From Tigriopus japonicus (Eukaryota; Arthropoda; Copepoda; Harpacticoida; Harpacticidae): a stretch of DNA of 64,000 nt. The stretch covers positions 325,570 to 389,569 of the forward strand of contig JAAGOF010000066.1 in the NCBI GenBank assembly GCA_010645155.1, in the 5' to 3' direction. Below the pieces are notes generated by a model, which ran no database searches, was not told the DNA's origin, and saw only the letters and a program-made list of their open reading frames with translations. Numbering within the stretch: position 1 is the stretch's first letter; every line of letters begins with the position of its first letter. Shown here piece by piece: positions 32,013 through 42,827 of the stretch. A program made the position numbers and the translations under genes.

Positions 32013-33424
32013 TACAGAAGCTCCTGTAAAAGAAGAGAAGTCTCATTTCGTGTTCTCGTTTCTGATTGGTCGAGAGACGAGGAGGAAATAGAAGGAGGGA
32101 AAAAATCCAAACAAACGAGCCGCAAGGGCAAGAAATCACTTCCCTCTGAAGTTTTTCCCATTACTTTAATCTACAACTACATCTAGATCCTTTAATTTTA
32201 AGAACCCGAGATTTCCTTTGTTCTGGATCCTTTGGGCTATGAATTTTATAGCCTTTACGCTTATGACCTAAAAGCTATTCTGTTTTTGGATTTTATACAC
32301 CATTGGTTAGAGTTCTTTTTCTGCGTTTCAAAAGATCATTCTAGTAAGGGATTTATAACAACCTTCCGTTCACGCATTTTCCGATTGTAACCTATTCCGA
32401 ATACTAGTTTTCCGAATCTGATATATGTCCGATTAGTCAAAAGTACGATTTGTGGCTTATTTACCAGATTTCCGAATAATCATTTGTGTATTGTCGGAAA
32501 GAAACCGAGGTAAATCGGAACCCTAGCCATTCGGAAACATGATTTATTCGGAAAAAATATAATCGGAAAATGGGTAACAAGTAGCTTAGACGGTCATGTC
32601 TTACACGGAAAAGTGGTACCGTGGAAAACAGAATTGCAGAAAAAAGTTTTCGTGCATTCAGTAAGTCATGGAAATGTCATTGAAAGCGTGTTCTATAATT
32701 AAAGGACATATAACCTCGCACACTGATTTACACAAGCCTTTGCATTTACAGAATTCATTGAAGAATCCAATTGTTCCAAATTGGGGCTCTCTGTGGAGTT
32801 AAGAGAAAAGAGAATTTGAGTGACCCATGGTCCGGTAAGAGTGAGTCAAGAGATATTAGTAGACTACCGTATTTTACAAAGAATACACGCACAAATATAT
32901 CATACACAGGATCGAGTACTCAAGCAAGCGGAGATCATACATTTGCCCCACCACCCCAACTTCGGGGAAATAATCGGCCTTGAGACATGGGAATGGCTCG
33001 GAGACGTGGCAGGATATGATATATCTGTAGTTACACCCATAATCCGTCGCAAACGTCCAAGTCCGAATCAACAGCCACAAAAGTCTGGCACCATCCACAA
33101 GAGCCAGTAATACAACGACGAGGGCCATTAATGCGGGCCGGCTATGTCGGGGTCACTAGAACAGCAGACGCGAGGTCTGCCAAGAAAACTGTTTGAAAAA
33201 TCATTCGGGAACACACAAAGCAGATGATGTTTGAGCACATATTAGTTAACGAAAACGTTTAAACTGCACGGTATGGCCAAAAAGATTCTCTCAAGGATCC
33301 ATATTCACTACATTGAAATGTGAGCTTCTGTCTTGTTTGGATTTTTTTAAGCTTAGCCTTTTCGCCGCCATGAATTTTCTGTCGCTAGTGTCTTGACAAC
33401 GCTTCTTTTACAAGAGGTTCTTTA
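32013..33424. mobile_element. hAT-type element J, copy 2, 1412 bp
   Basis: Perfect 8-bp duplicates GATTCGAC (32005-32012, 33425-33432). Left end TACAGAAGCTCCTGTAAAAG; right end, inverted, TAAAGAACCTCTTGTAAAAG. Very similar to copy 1 over its right two thirds. Confidence 0.88.
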
Positions 33425-33432
33425 GATTCGAC

Positions 33433-34490
33433 AAGCCCAAGGCACAGTGCGCCAGTGTGGCCATCTAGCATTTTTTGATGCTAATTTCTGAAAATTAGCA
33501 TTTTTTCAAGGGCAAAAGAATCGCAAAATTTTGATTAGCATCACTCGAATTTTTAGCATCTTTCTAGCATTATTTGAAAAGCTCGAGAATCGAAAATTTT
33601 TGCATACCATTTTAGCTAAAATTTCGCTACATAAATTGAGGGGGTTCTTCCGAACTCTTGAATCAGGAATGCCGGACATTGAACACCAAGATGGCCAGAG
33701 GAGACCGATTCATGGCCAACTAAACCTAAAAACAAATAGTTTGTTTAATTGAAGGCTTCCAATAACTCCATTTGTTTTTAAATTAGTTTGCAATACTTCT
33801 CAAGATACATTAATCATGGCATTGCTCTTAAATGCAACATGTTTCGAAAATTTGACTCTGACAACTGCGACATTTTTGGCAGGCCAAGACTGCTAACGGC
33901 AGCACGGTCTGTAATAGTCTTGATTCACACGTTTGGTCACGCTAATTGTAGATTGGTAGATCAAATTTCTTATAAACGTTAATTATATAAACTTTGTTAA
34001 TAATTAACTCACTTTGCAGGGAATCCCATTCCTTGTAGCGGTAATAAAAAAAATATTTTTTATAAAGAAAGAAATATAAGAAAAATATTTTTTAAAAATA
34101 TCTGATATTAGGGAGCACCAAATTCAATTACATGCCCAAACTCAAATAACATCAAGACACTCATTGCACGATCATTATTGGTTATGTTCCTTTTCCTGCC
34201 CAGAACAAATATGAATAATGTTGAATTAAACGAACGTACACTTTCCACACCCTTTTGATGTAACATTTGAGAGGAATATGGGCAAATAGACGTTTCTTTC
34301 AAGGTGGAAAAAAACTATTTCTACTCTTTGCATGATCAACTCAATTTGACAAGCAAACAATACAATTGCACTGACTCATTACTATATGAAGCTCTAATGT
34401 ATTTTTTTAAATGATTACTTTTTTCCGCTTAAACACAAAAAGGGCTGCACCTGTCCTAGACTGGAGCCGGGAACAGTGGTATCAAGAACT
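33433..34490. other. Intergenic; TAGCATTTTT-rich and dispersed-repeat segments
   Basis: 33460-33560 has repeated TAGCATTTTT/GATGCTAA motifs reminiscent of hAT subterminal repeats. 33955-34048 resembles 42167-42258 (TTGGTAGATCAAATTTC onward). 34040-34110 is A/T-rich. No gene is seen. Confidence 0.4.
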
Positions 34491-36403
34491 TTTTGTCAAG
34501 TGGTAACCAGGACTGCCATGTTGTTTCTTTAGGATCGCCCCCTTACCCTTTAACGGCTTGTTTGCCTTTGAGCATTTTGACATTAGGATTAGTCCCAAGT
34601 TGTAATTTTGAAATCTTTTCTCCTGTCGGGAATTCTTCGAGCACAACCATAAACTCTCCCTGTCCTAGCCAATCTTGAACGTTTTTCAGTTTTGATTTGC
34701 TATTTTCTTTTGTGGACAATAGATAAATGCGTGCTAAAACACTTCTTGTACCTGCGTTTTCTTGTTATTTGTTGGAAAAAATTAAAGCATTTTTTTGACA
34801 TGTAGCCTTTATGCTAAAATCCGCAGGCATTTTGTTTTCACGAGATGAAATGTTGAAATTCAGATTGTTTTTCTTGCTCAGACTTACCAATTTGTACTGC
34901 CAATAGAACAAAATTAGGTCAAGATCAGAAACTAAAAGGATAAATTTTACATACTTTTGTTATGAAAATATCAAGTGAAAGGTTATTGCAAAGAAGAAGC
35001 TTCTCAAGAAAATTTGGCTTGTAATATCAGTCGCAAAATACTGAAATATTGATTAGAAGGTAAATCGATTTGGGAGGCCTTGAATGTTTGAGGGTTCAAA
35101 ATACTTTGATCATCAGCATAACATACGAGAAAAATAAGAGAAAATGAGCCATCCAGAAATTTGTAATTTATCTCTAACTATAGGACTAATAAATAAATTG
35201 GCGGAATTTCTGGAGTGGGAGGCTAGCGATGAGAATACTGATTTCTAGTATGATTAATTCGATGTGTTTTTTCTGCAAACGAGACCTGGCTTGCATTCGG
35301 AAGACTACCTATTTCCAATTTCAGGTCAATCAAATGCCAGAGTGATAAAGTTATGCCTTCTCAAACTTAGGTACTAAAGAGATCATAGAATGAAAGAACT
35401 TGCCCTTTTGTTGTAAAGCAATGGGACAAAAATCCGTGAGTGCGTGACCGCTTTTTTTCAAGTAGCAAAGGGCCGACTTTACCGTTTTAGGAGACTTCTA
35501 TTGTAGTAATGCTTCAGTAGAAATGCAATTACATGATGTTTTCGACAGTCTATTCCCAAAGTTAGGCGGAGTTCTAATAGGGGAGATATTTATCTACCTG
35601 ATGAAAGAGTCTTTGTACAGATTGGTTGACATATTGTTGAGGATGAAGCATATTAAAAATGATCGCCCTTATGTCTAGGGTGTCTTGTTAGTTTGACTGA
35701 TTGAACTGAGGTAGAGCCTGATTTGAGGCGGCAAAACATTTGCTGCTGCTATCGCAAGTTAGGTGTTGAGGGCAGATTAGGCAAAAGTTATCAAAGATGG
35801 GCAAGCCGTTTGACTGCGTTTGACCCTGACCGCTCTTGCTTGTACTGATGGGACTTCCCAAGCTATTAAGCACTTCAATTTTTCAAGCTGGGCTTGTTTC
35901 CATTTCAGCTGCCTCAAGCCTAACCAAGCATTCAAGCCATAGAGCTCAGAGGACCTACAGTTAATAGCTGGGTTGCCAAGCTATTTGTGGTCCTTTTTGC
36001 CTGATCTATAAATGGAAGCAGAAACTCCTATGCTGTTCCAGAATTTGCCAATTTTTTGCATAGATTTGTCAAGATATTTGCCTTGTTAGGGGCTATATGA
36101 AGATGTTTTGTTAAACTTGAGTGCAAACTATTTTACTTCTTTTCTGGTGGCCAACAAATTGAATTTTAACTGGAAAACCTGACATCGGGTGAAAGTGCTT
36201 GAAACTGCTTGCAAGCTTTTAAGCACCGCTGAAAATTGTTGCTTGGCCCAAGCTCCTCTTCAAGCTGCAGCTTGTTCCCATCGGTACTTGCTTGCTATTT
36301 GATTTTGAAGTTGCCAGTTCCCAGATCCCCGCACGAAGAGGCCTCGCCTCAACCAGGATCTGCCACTCTGATCGGATAAACGTTGTATTATCTTCGTAAA
36401 GGC
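34491..36403. other. Intergenic, no gene recognised
   Basis: 35315-35382 is the inverse relative of the repeat near 5850. 35690-36290 is dense in CAAGC/GCTTG motifs on both strands. No conserved frame is visible. Confidence 0.4.
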
Positions 36404-36473
36404 TGGTCTACACGTGAAACAAAACGGCAAATATTTGGTCAAATCGAAGACAAAATTAGCTTGATGGCAAATA

Positions 36474-37800
36474 CGTGGGTCATTCATGCATATCCAATAA
36501 AGTGCTCATAACTTTTCAATGGTACATATAATTGGCCTGTCGAGGTTTTGTAGCTATGGGGGTGACTTTTGCGGCCATTTTTTGTTTTTTATCCATGTGC
36601 GTAAGTGCAACCAAACAACCACAACAGCTCACCAAAGAAGGATTCCTGCGTCTACCCCTACGTAATTTTCCCATTTTTGATGGCTGAACAGCGCGCCGTC
36701 ATCAAGTCCTTTGCCCTGGCAGGCAAACCTGTGTCCGAAGCCATCCAGCATCTTCGGGAATCTTATGGCAAGGCTTCCCTGAGTACCCCAAGAGTTTATG
36801 CACTCTTCAAAGAGTTCAAGGATGGCCGTCAGAGCTGCGAAGATCAACGGGGTCATTTTCCTCATGCCACCAAGCGCACAGTGGACAAGATCATGGAGGT
36901 GAAGGCCATTGTCAAGGCTGATCGACGTGTTACTGTGCAGGACATTGCTTTGGATGTTGATTTATCTGTTGGTACTGTGCACACCATTTTGCACGAGGAT
37001 CTTCACCTCTCAAAGCTGGCTGCAAGATGGGTCCCTCGCCTTCTGACAGAAGAGCATAAGGAGAAGCGTCTGGAGATGGCAAGGGACTTCACAAAACGGC
37101 TCTTTGAGCAGGGAGAGGCCTTCCTCAGGTCCATTGTGACTATGGATGAGAGCTGGGTGGCCTACTGCACACCTGAGTTGAAGAGACAAAGTGCCCAGTG
37201 GTTGGAAAAGGGGTCAAACCCACCCAGGAAGGCCAAGGTCACTGAGAGTGCAAAGAAAGTTATGCTGGTGGCATTCTTTGACTCTGAAGCGATGTTTTAC
37301 CACCACTATGTCCCAAATGGCCAAACCATCAACTCTGCCTACTACATTGAAGTCTTGTGCAAGTTCCTGGACCATTTGAGGAGGAAGAGACCAAACATGT
37401 GGCCCAACAACTTCATCCTCCACCAGGACAATGCCCGCCCCCACGTCAGCAGAGAAACGATGAGTTTCATCGCTCAGAAGTCCATCAAATTGCTTCCGCA
37501 CGCGCCGCATTCGCCAGATTTGGCTCCATGTGACTTCTGGCTCTCCCCAACTTTAAAGGCCGAACTTGCTGGGTGCAAGCACAAGACAATGGTGGAGCTG
37601 AAGGTGGCCATGGAGGGGGTGACCTCCAGGCTCTCAAAGAATGGCCTCCTGCACGTGTTCAAAAGCTGGGAGAAAAGATTGACCAAGTGCATTGATGTTG
37701 GGGGGGATTATGTTGAAAAGTAATACTTAAAAGGTTTTTCAATTGCTGTCAAAATATACGAGTTATAAGCAGATTATTGGATATGCTTGAATGACCCTCG
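36474..37800 (+). mobile_element. Mariner element, 1327 bp, intact-looking
   Basis: Bounded by TA on both sides (36472-36473, 37801-37802). Ends are CGTGGGTCATTCATGCATAT and, inverted, CGAGGGTCATTCAAGCATAT, the CGAGGGTCATTCA style common in mariners. It encloses one uninterrupted transposase frame. Confidence 0.92.
36680..37723 (+). CDS. Mariner transposase, 347 aa
   Basis: Cut-and-paste transposase. The start is taken at the ATG at 36680; the frame is open for 25 codons upstream. The N-terminus has two helix-turn-helix units (AIQHLRESYGKASLSTPRVY and VTVQDIALDVDLSVGTVHTI), followed by the WVPRLLT linker (WVPHEL in most mariners). The catalytic triad is Asp 156 (TMDESW), Asp 250 (HQDNARPH) and Asp 285 (SPDLAPCD), with 34 residues between the last two, so DD34D. 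Length and Asp positions are close to Drosophila Mos1 (345 aa). No stop or frameshift. GTGDYVEK-like end reads GGDYVEK. Probably still able to encode transposase. Confidence 0.93.
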   Translation: MAEQRAVIKSFALAGKPVSEAIQHLRESYGKASLSTPRVYALFKEFKDGRQSCEDQRGHFPHATKRTVDKIMEVKAIVKADRRVTVQDIALDVDLSVGTVHTILHEDLHLSKLAARWVPRLLTEEHKEKRLEMARDFTKRLFEQGEAFLRSIVTMDESWVAYCTPELKRQSAQWLEKGSNPPRKAKVTESAKKVMLVAFFDSEAMFYHHYVPNGQTINSAYYIEVLCKFLDHLRRKRPNMWPNNFILHQDNARPHVSRETMSFIAQKSIKLLPHAPHSPDLAPCDFWLSPTLKAELAGCKHKTMVELKVAMEGVTSRLSKNGLLHVFKSWEKRLTKCIDVGGDYVEK

Positions 37801-38790
37801 TAGTATTTTCTGTTTGTCAAATATTTCTGACTTTGAACATGTTGAGAAATTATTTGTCCTTCGGCTAACTTTCTCTCGTCGACAATCGAAATACACATCG
37901 ATGCATGCAGGGTGTCCAATCACGAAACGATTATTGTTAAGTAAAAAGTTTCAAATTAATGAATTGAAGGACAAAACAATAAGCTTCTAACTTTTGGCAT
38001 CAAGATCACCAAAATTGAACGTCATTTGTGAAATTTTGCAAGGATCCACGGAAATAAACAACATCAAAAGTCATCGATAATCAGCTGGTAGTGTTACAGT
38101 CTAGTCACGTCTCAAATGCGTCAACTGACAGGTTCGGAGGAGTTTATCAGGTTACAAGGTAGCAACGTTGCCAAGTGGCAGTTATGACTGCCAATGTTCA
38201 CCAAAACCCGACTCGACAAAACCAAATGCCAGTGGAGAGTAGAGGTCTTTAAATGGTTGGGGGACAAAAAAAAGGACTGAAAATGACAGTAGATATTAAC
38301 TTCACATTGTTTAATCGCAACATTTCAAAACGAACACAACTTTGGCATGAAGGGAAATTTGTTTGTTTGGGCACAACTTACGTAATAATCTTCGGAAATA
38401 ATAAGTTTTCTCGTGCAACCTTTGCTCTTCAACAACTGTTACTCGTCCAACAAAAATTTCCGGAGATCCTCCCTGTGGCCAAAACAATGGGAAGATCATA
38501 GTACAAATGAAATTGCACAAGACGTATTTTCAATGCCAAATCCTATAATTGCGTGAACTAATGCCTGTGAATCAAATTACCATCTTCATTGAGCACCCTA
38601 GTATAATGTGGGAGAAGCAAACTGTAAGCAGGAGGCCTCATGCCAAAACTAAGTTTTACATAATTTGCCTTCTGCGAATACGTTTGTTTGGGCAAGTTTC
38701 AACTAGTCGCTGATGAAAATGGCCCTTGCTGCCCACAATGAAACTTCAAGACCGGCCTGCTCTATTATCTCCCCTCTATGGACCTCTATG

Positions 38791-39040
38791 GTCCGACAAT
38801 AGCAGGGTTGCCAAAATAAAGCAAACCAACAGTTTGAGCAATCTCACGCAATGATTGTTCAAAAAGTAGAAAGCCAGGGTCTTACGTCTTTGCGTTACAA
38901 ACTAAAAATTAGTTGGGCTCGGCAAGTCCCATTTAGCTTTCAAGGTGTTCATATTGATGTTTTGGCAATATTTCTCCTTTCTTTGCTAGTTTGACTATAT
39001 TTTCGATGATTAAGAACGTTTTGAGAAGGTTTTAAGGAAC
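38791..39040. other. Nothing recognised
   Basis: Short intergenic stretch. It includes CAGCAGGGTTGCCAAAATAA at about 38808, resembling the terminus of a CAGGGTTGCC hAT element, but no second end is seen. Confidence 0.35.
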
Positions 39041-39655
39041 TCATTAACAAGCATCTTATGAGTTATCACTGGGGCCTGGAATAGTTTTTTTAAAACATAA
39101 AATATTTTTAAGAATATTTATCCGTTTTTCGCCGATTTTTTAAATATATTGGCTTTTTCAAGGAATTATGAAATATATTCTCTGCTGCGCCCTCTATTGA
39201 GGCAAATTGAAAATTATATTTTTGAATCAATTACATTCAAGCATTTCACTCATTTACAAGCATCTTATCAGTTATCATTGGGGCCCGGAATAAATTTTTC
39301 ATAACATGAAATATTTTTAAAAATATTTATCCGTTTTTCGTCGATTCTTTAAATATTTTGGCTTTTTCAAGGAACAATGAATTATATTCTCTGCTGCGCC
39401 ATCTGTGCCATCTATTGAGGCAAATTGAAAATTATATTTTTGAATCAATTACATTTAAGCATACATCCAAAAACGGGCAAATGCATCAAATTCACCAGAA
39501 ACGAATTTGGGAAATCGGTGCACACAGACAAGAATACCAAATAATGACCTTGTCAAAAAATATTTCTTAAATATCCGGCTTTTTTCCAAACTTTTTGGCC
39601 TCTTGAAAAAAAGTATATATTGGATATTTTGTCACTTTTTGCAAATATTTCTGCT
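39041..39655. mobile_element. GGCCCGGAAA-family MITE, partly duplicated
   Basis: The left end of the MITE family seen at 1934-2432 occurs twice, near 39072 and 39284, each time with the same flank (ACAAGCATCTTAT). A 209-bp unit including flank has therefore been tandemly duplicated. The second unit continues into the MITE interior and stops at about 39650, where the LINE starts. Confidence 0.65.
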
Positions 39656-41222
39656 TGGAGATCAGTTCTTAAGTGTATTTTCAATTCCGAAAAGGGTAGG
39701 AAAAAGCAGGCCATGACGCTAGTAATGTGGTTGATGAGACTGGCATTGACAGTCAGGATAATTGATTGGAGGATCTGATAATAGCAGATCACGATGCTTT
39801 TTGTTCATGCATCAATGAATCGATGCATCAAGAGCTTAGAGATCTCGAGTTCTCCTAAACCTGATGGTGTGAAATCTCAGTTTCTGATGAAACGTTCACA
39901 GATTCTTGCCCCTGTTTTCTCCTACTTGATGCGTTGCATCTTGGATCAGGACAATTTTCCCTCCTCATTTAAAGTACCTAGCTCATGTCGTTCCAATTTT
40001 TAAGGGCGGAGATAAGTCCTTCCCTAATAATTAAAGGCCTATTTCTCTGACTTCTAGTATTGCAAAGGTCTTTGAGAAGATCATGAAGTCCAAGCTTGTT
40101 GGGTATTTGGAAGCCCATGATATCATTCCTTCTGGGCAACATGGGTTTCGAGTTCATTTCAGTACAGTAACCCAAGTGGTTGACCATATTGAGCAGGTCA
40201 TTGAGGGGCTTGAAAGACACGAGTCAGTTGATGTAGTCTATCTTGACTTTGCCAAGGCCTTTGATAAGGTAGATTATGGGCTTTTGCTTGATCAACTCAA
40301 AGAATTTGGGATCCAGGGTAAGGTTCTGAATTGGATTGGTAGTTTCATGAGCGAAAAGAAGCAATTAGTCAAGGTTGAAGGATCATTTAGTGGCTTGTTT
40401 GAGGTCAAGTCAGGTCATTCACAAGGTTCAATTTTAGGTCCACTCCTGTTTATTCTCTTTTTTGCTCCTCTCGAGAAGTTTAGAACAAAAGCCAGTATTT
40501 TTTCATATGCTGATGATACAAAATTAATTTGTGGAAGGAATGGTCAGGACTCAAAAAGTTTAGTCGAGGACTTGGAGAAAGTCTACTCTTGGGTTGATCA
40601 GAGTAATATGGCATTGAAAGGGATGAAACTCCGCCTAATGACGTATGGGACGTCAAAATTAGATGTTCCACTCAAAGACAATATCTTCTAAATCTATAGC
40701 AGGTTTCTTTCTATTATGGATTTAGTAGTCGTCATCCAAGATAATGCTAAGTTCGATGAGCATATCCAGTTGAAAGTGGGGAAGGCATTTCAAACATGTG
40801 GCTGGATCTATCGCACTTTCAAGTCCAGAGATACTATTACGATGCTAACTCTGTACAAGTCGATTGTTCAGCCGCATCTTGAATATGCTTCCCCTATTTG
40901 GGCTCCAATGAGTTCTGCAGGTTTGCGAAAGGTCGAGCAGGCCCAAAGATGATTTACTAGGAACATCACAGGAATGAGAGAGCTCTCGTATTGGGAGAGG
41001 CTTAAGAAGTTAGGGCTGTACAGTACTCAGAGACGGGATGATAGGTATCTGAATCTCTTTGTTTGCAAGAGCATTCATGGGCTCTGTCCTAACCCAGGCT
41101 TTGAGATCACTTGTAGCGAGCGTAGAGGTTTTACGTGCGTTCTGAGACAGGAACTTCTCACCACAGGACGCGAACTTCAGCTGACGCATAGCCCAAGAAG
41201 CCCAAGAAGGTCTCTGCAGTGA
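39656..41222 (+). mobile_element. LINE (CR1/Jockey-like) ORF2 relic, 5'-truncated
   Basis: The reverse transcriptase is recognisable: SSPKPDGVKSQFL (the SSPGPDG motif), GQHGFR, VYLDFAKAFDKVD, SQGSILGPLLF, and YADDTKLI at about 40506. These are followed by the C-terminal LYKSIVQPHLEYASPIW. Stops and frameshifts near 40004, 40692 and 40953 break it. The same family is at 61905-63165 and, as a 3' fragment, at 8148-8500. Confidence 0.85.
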
Positions 41223-42277
41223 ATTTGAACAAAATTGCCAAAAGATTATAGAAAACGGTATTTGATAGCAAACATCACTTCAGAACAAAGTTACAGCATG
41301 AGATAGCACTCCTTTTCCTGCCGTCAATTTCTGTACTGATGTTTTCTGTTCTCAGGAATTGGTCGAAACTGAGCTGCTTCAGATCAATGTCTTGCACAAA
41401 ACTGAGAATGGATCTCAATTAAAGGCATGTATAAGTTGAATATGATAATGCCAACTTCAGACAAAGGGTTCAATTATACACGGATGAAGTTTCATGAAAA
41501 ATGAGCGTGTTTTTGGAAAACTGTGGCCCTGTTATTAACAAAGAAACTTACACCCACTCTACCCATAAACATATCATTTTTGGTCAATATTTTAATATGT
41601 TGTATTAAAGTAGAAATGCTTGAAGTCCATTAGATGCCAAATATCAACATTTTGACAGGCAAAACCGAGAGGAGGCCCAATATTGAACAAATTATTCATC
41701 AACTTATAGTGGAGTTGTTGATGATTCCCTCTGAATGATTATTCATGCAGAATGAAGTAAAGAACAGATCACCTTCATGGAGCACTATATTCTTCACTTT
41801 GATGGTGTTGTTAGGTACTTATAATCTGAAACCATTGGTAATTCAGGATAAGTTGAATAGGGTTGATAATGAGTGGTGATCGTGATTTTCCCAAGATAGG
41901 GTTTTATTTGATTATCTCTAAGAGACAGATACACATACCAGAATGATGTCTAGACGATTCATCCACTGATTTAGTCTAAAATATTGAATATTGAGTCCAT
42001 AACACTTCCCTATCGTTCACTCCATAGGGCCTCATTGGGCTCTCAAAAACAACAACAAACAGCTGTCTTTGCATCCTCTCCTGTAAGTATATCCATGTCT
42101 ATTACTTACTATTCCTGACGAACCCACTATTCAAGGGTTGTACAGATCTGCCAACAGTAACTCATTGGTAGATCAAATTTCGTATAAACGGTATTCATAT
42201 AAACTATATTAATCATTAACTCTCTTTACAGGGAGCCCCATTCCTTTTAACGGTATTAAAACACGGCAATTAGTGTA
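41223..42277. other. Intergenic, no gene recognised
   Basis: AT-rich. The end (about 42167-42258) is a diverged copy of 33955-34048. Nothing else can be supported. Confidence 0.4.
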
Positions 42278-42363
42278 TTGGAGTCACGGGGGGCCTGTTC
42301 TGGGTTCTTGAGGCGCAGTTCGAGGCGGAATATCCACCAGACACTGGGGTTTGGGTGTGGTTG

Positions 42364-42427
42364 GGGGAGACCTGGGATCGAACCCATGAACCCGAGCATG
42401 GTTCAGTCGCGCTATAGCCATCTCCCC
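42364..42427 (-). repeat. tRNA-like head of a possible SINE
   Basis: On the minus strand 64 nt can fold like a tRNA: a 7-bp acceptor pairing GGGGAGA with TCTCCCC, a 5-bp anticodon-type stem GAACC/GGTTC with loop ATGCTCG, and a B-box-like GGTTCGATCCC. It is short in the D arm, and unrelated sequence follows up to about 42260. A tRNA-derived SINE is likelier than a working tRNA gene. Confidence 0.4.
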
Positions 42428-42444
42428 ATAAATATTTGTTTTAA

Positions 42445-42648
42445 AGGAAGTCCAGATGGCATCAACGTAAATCCCGACTTCAGCATTCCCTGCTACCGTG
42501 GTCCAAATATCGATCTCCTCTCATCGTTAGAAGACAACAAATTCCACGCCAAGGCTCTAACCGAAGGCCGTTTTCAAGATATTACGGACAAAGATAACAC
42601 CCCGACTTCGACTCAGCATGCTTCAGAATTTTCATGGGCAAATGTTTA
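42445..42648 (+). CDS. Possible terminal exon of an unidentified gene
   Basis: After a TTTTAAAG acceptor-like site an open frame of about 67 codons ends at TAA 42647-42649. It is complex in composition (DFSIPCYRGPNIDLLSSLED, then KALTEGRFQDITDKDN), unlike the AT-rich surroundings. No upstream exon was found and no family recognised. Confidence 0.35.
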
Positions 42649-42827
42649 ATGGAATATTTTGGAAACATCTTGGGGGAGAAATGGAATTGCAACTCTGGGA
42701 GAGTTGCAAAAGTAATGTGATTTTTTTGCTTGATCATGATGGCGCCCCTTAGTCCGAAGCTTCAAAAACAGAGTCAATGTTTTGGGCATTTTAGATGAAA
42801 GAACGCATTTTTCACACAGGTGACATA

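Larger units (their letters stand above)
36404..38790 (-). repeat. Repeat X, copy with a mariner inside
   Basis: Pieces 36404-36473 and 37803-38790 match, in reverse orientation, parts of 50589-50780, 55012-55195, 59585-60115 and 60910-60975. Examples are GCCCTTGCTGCCCACAATGA and AGACCTCTACTCTCCACT. It is non-coding and of unknown class. The mariner at 36474-37800 lies in it. Confidence 0.65.

Noticed and set aside
42364..42427. Functional tRNA-Ser gene
   Set aside because: The D arm is too short, the T stem has a mismatch and the sequence runs into a non-tRNA body; a SINE head fits better.
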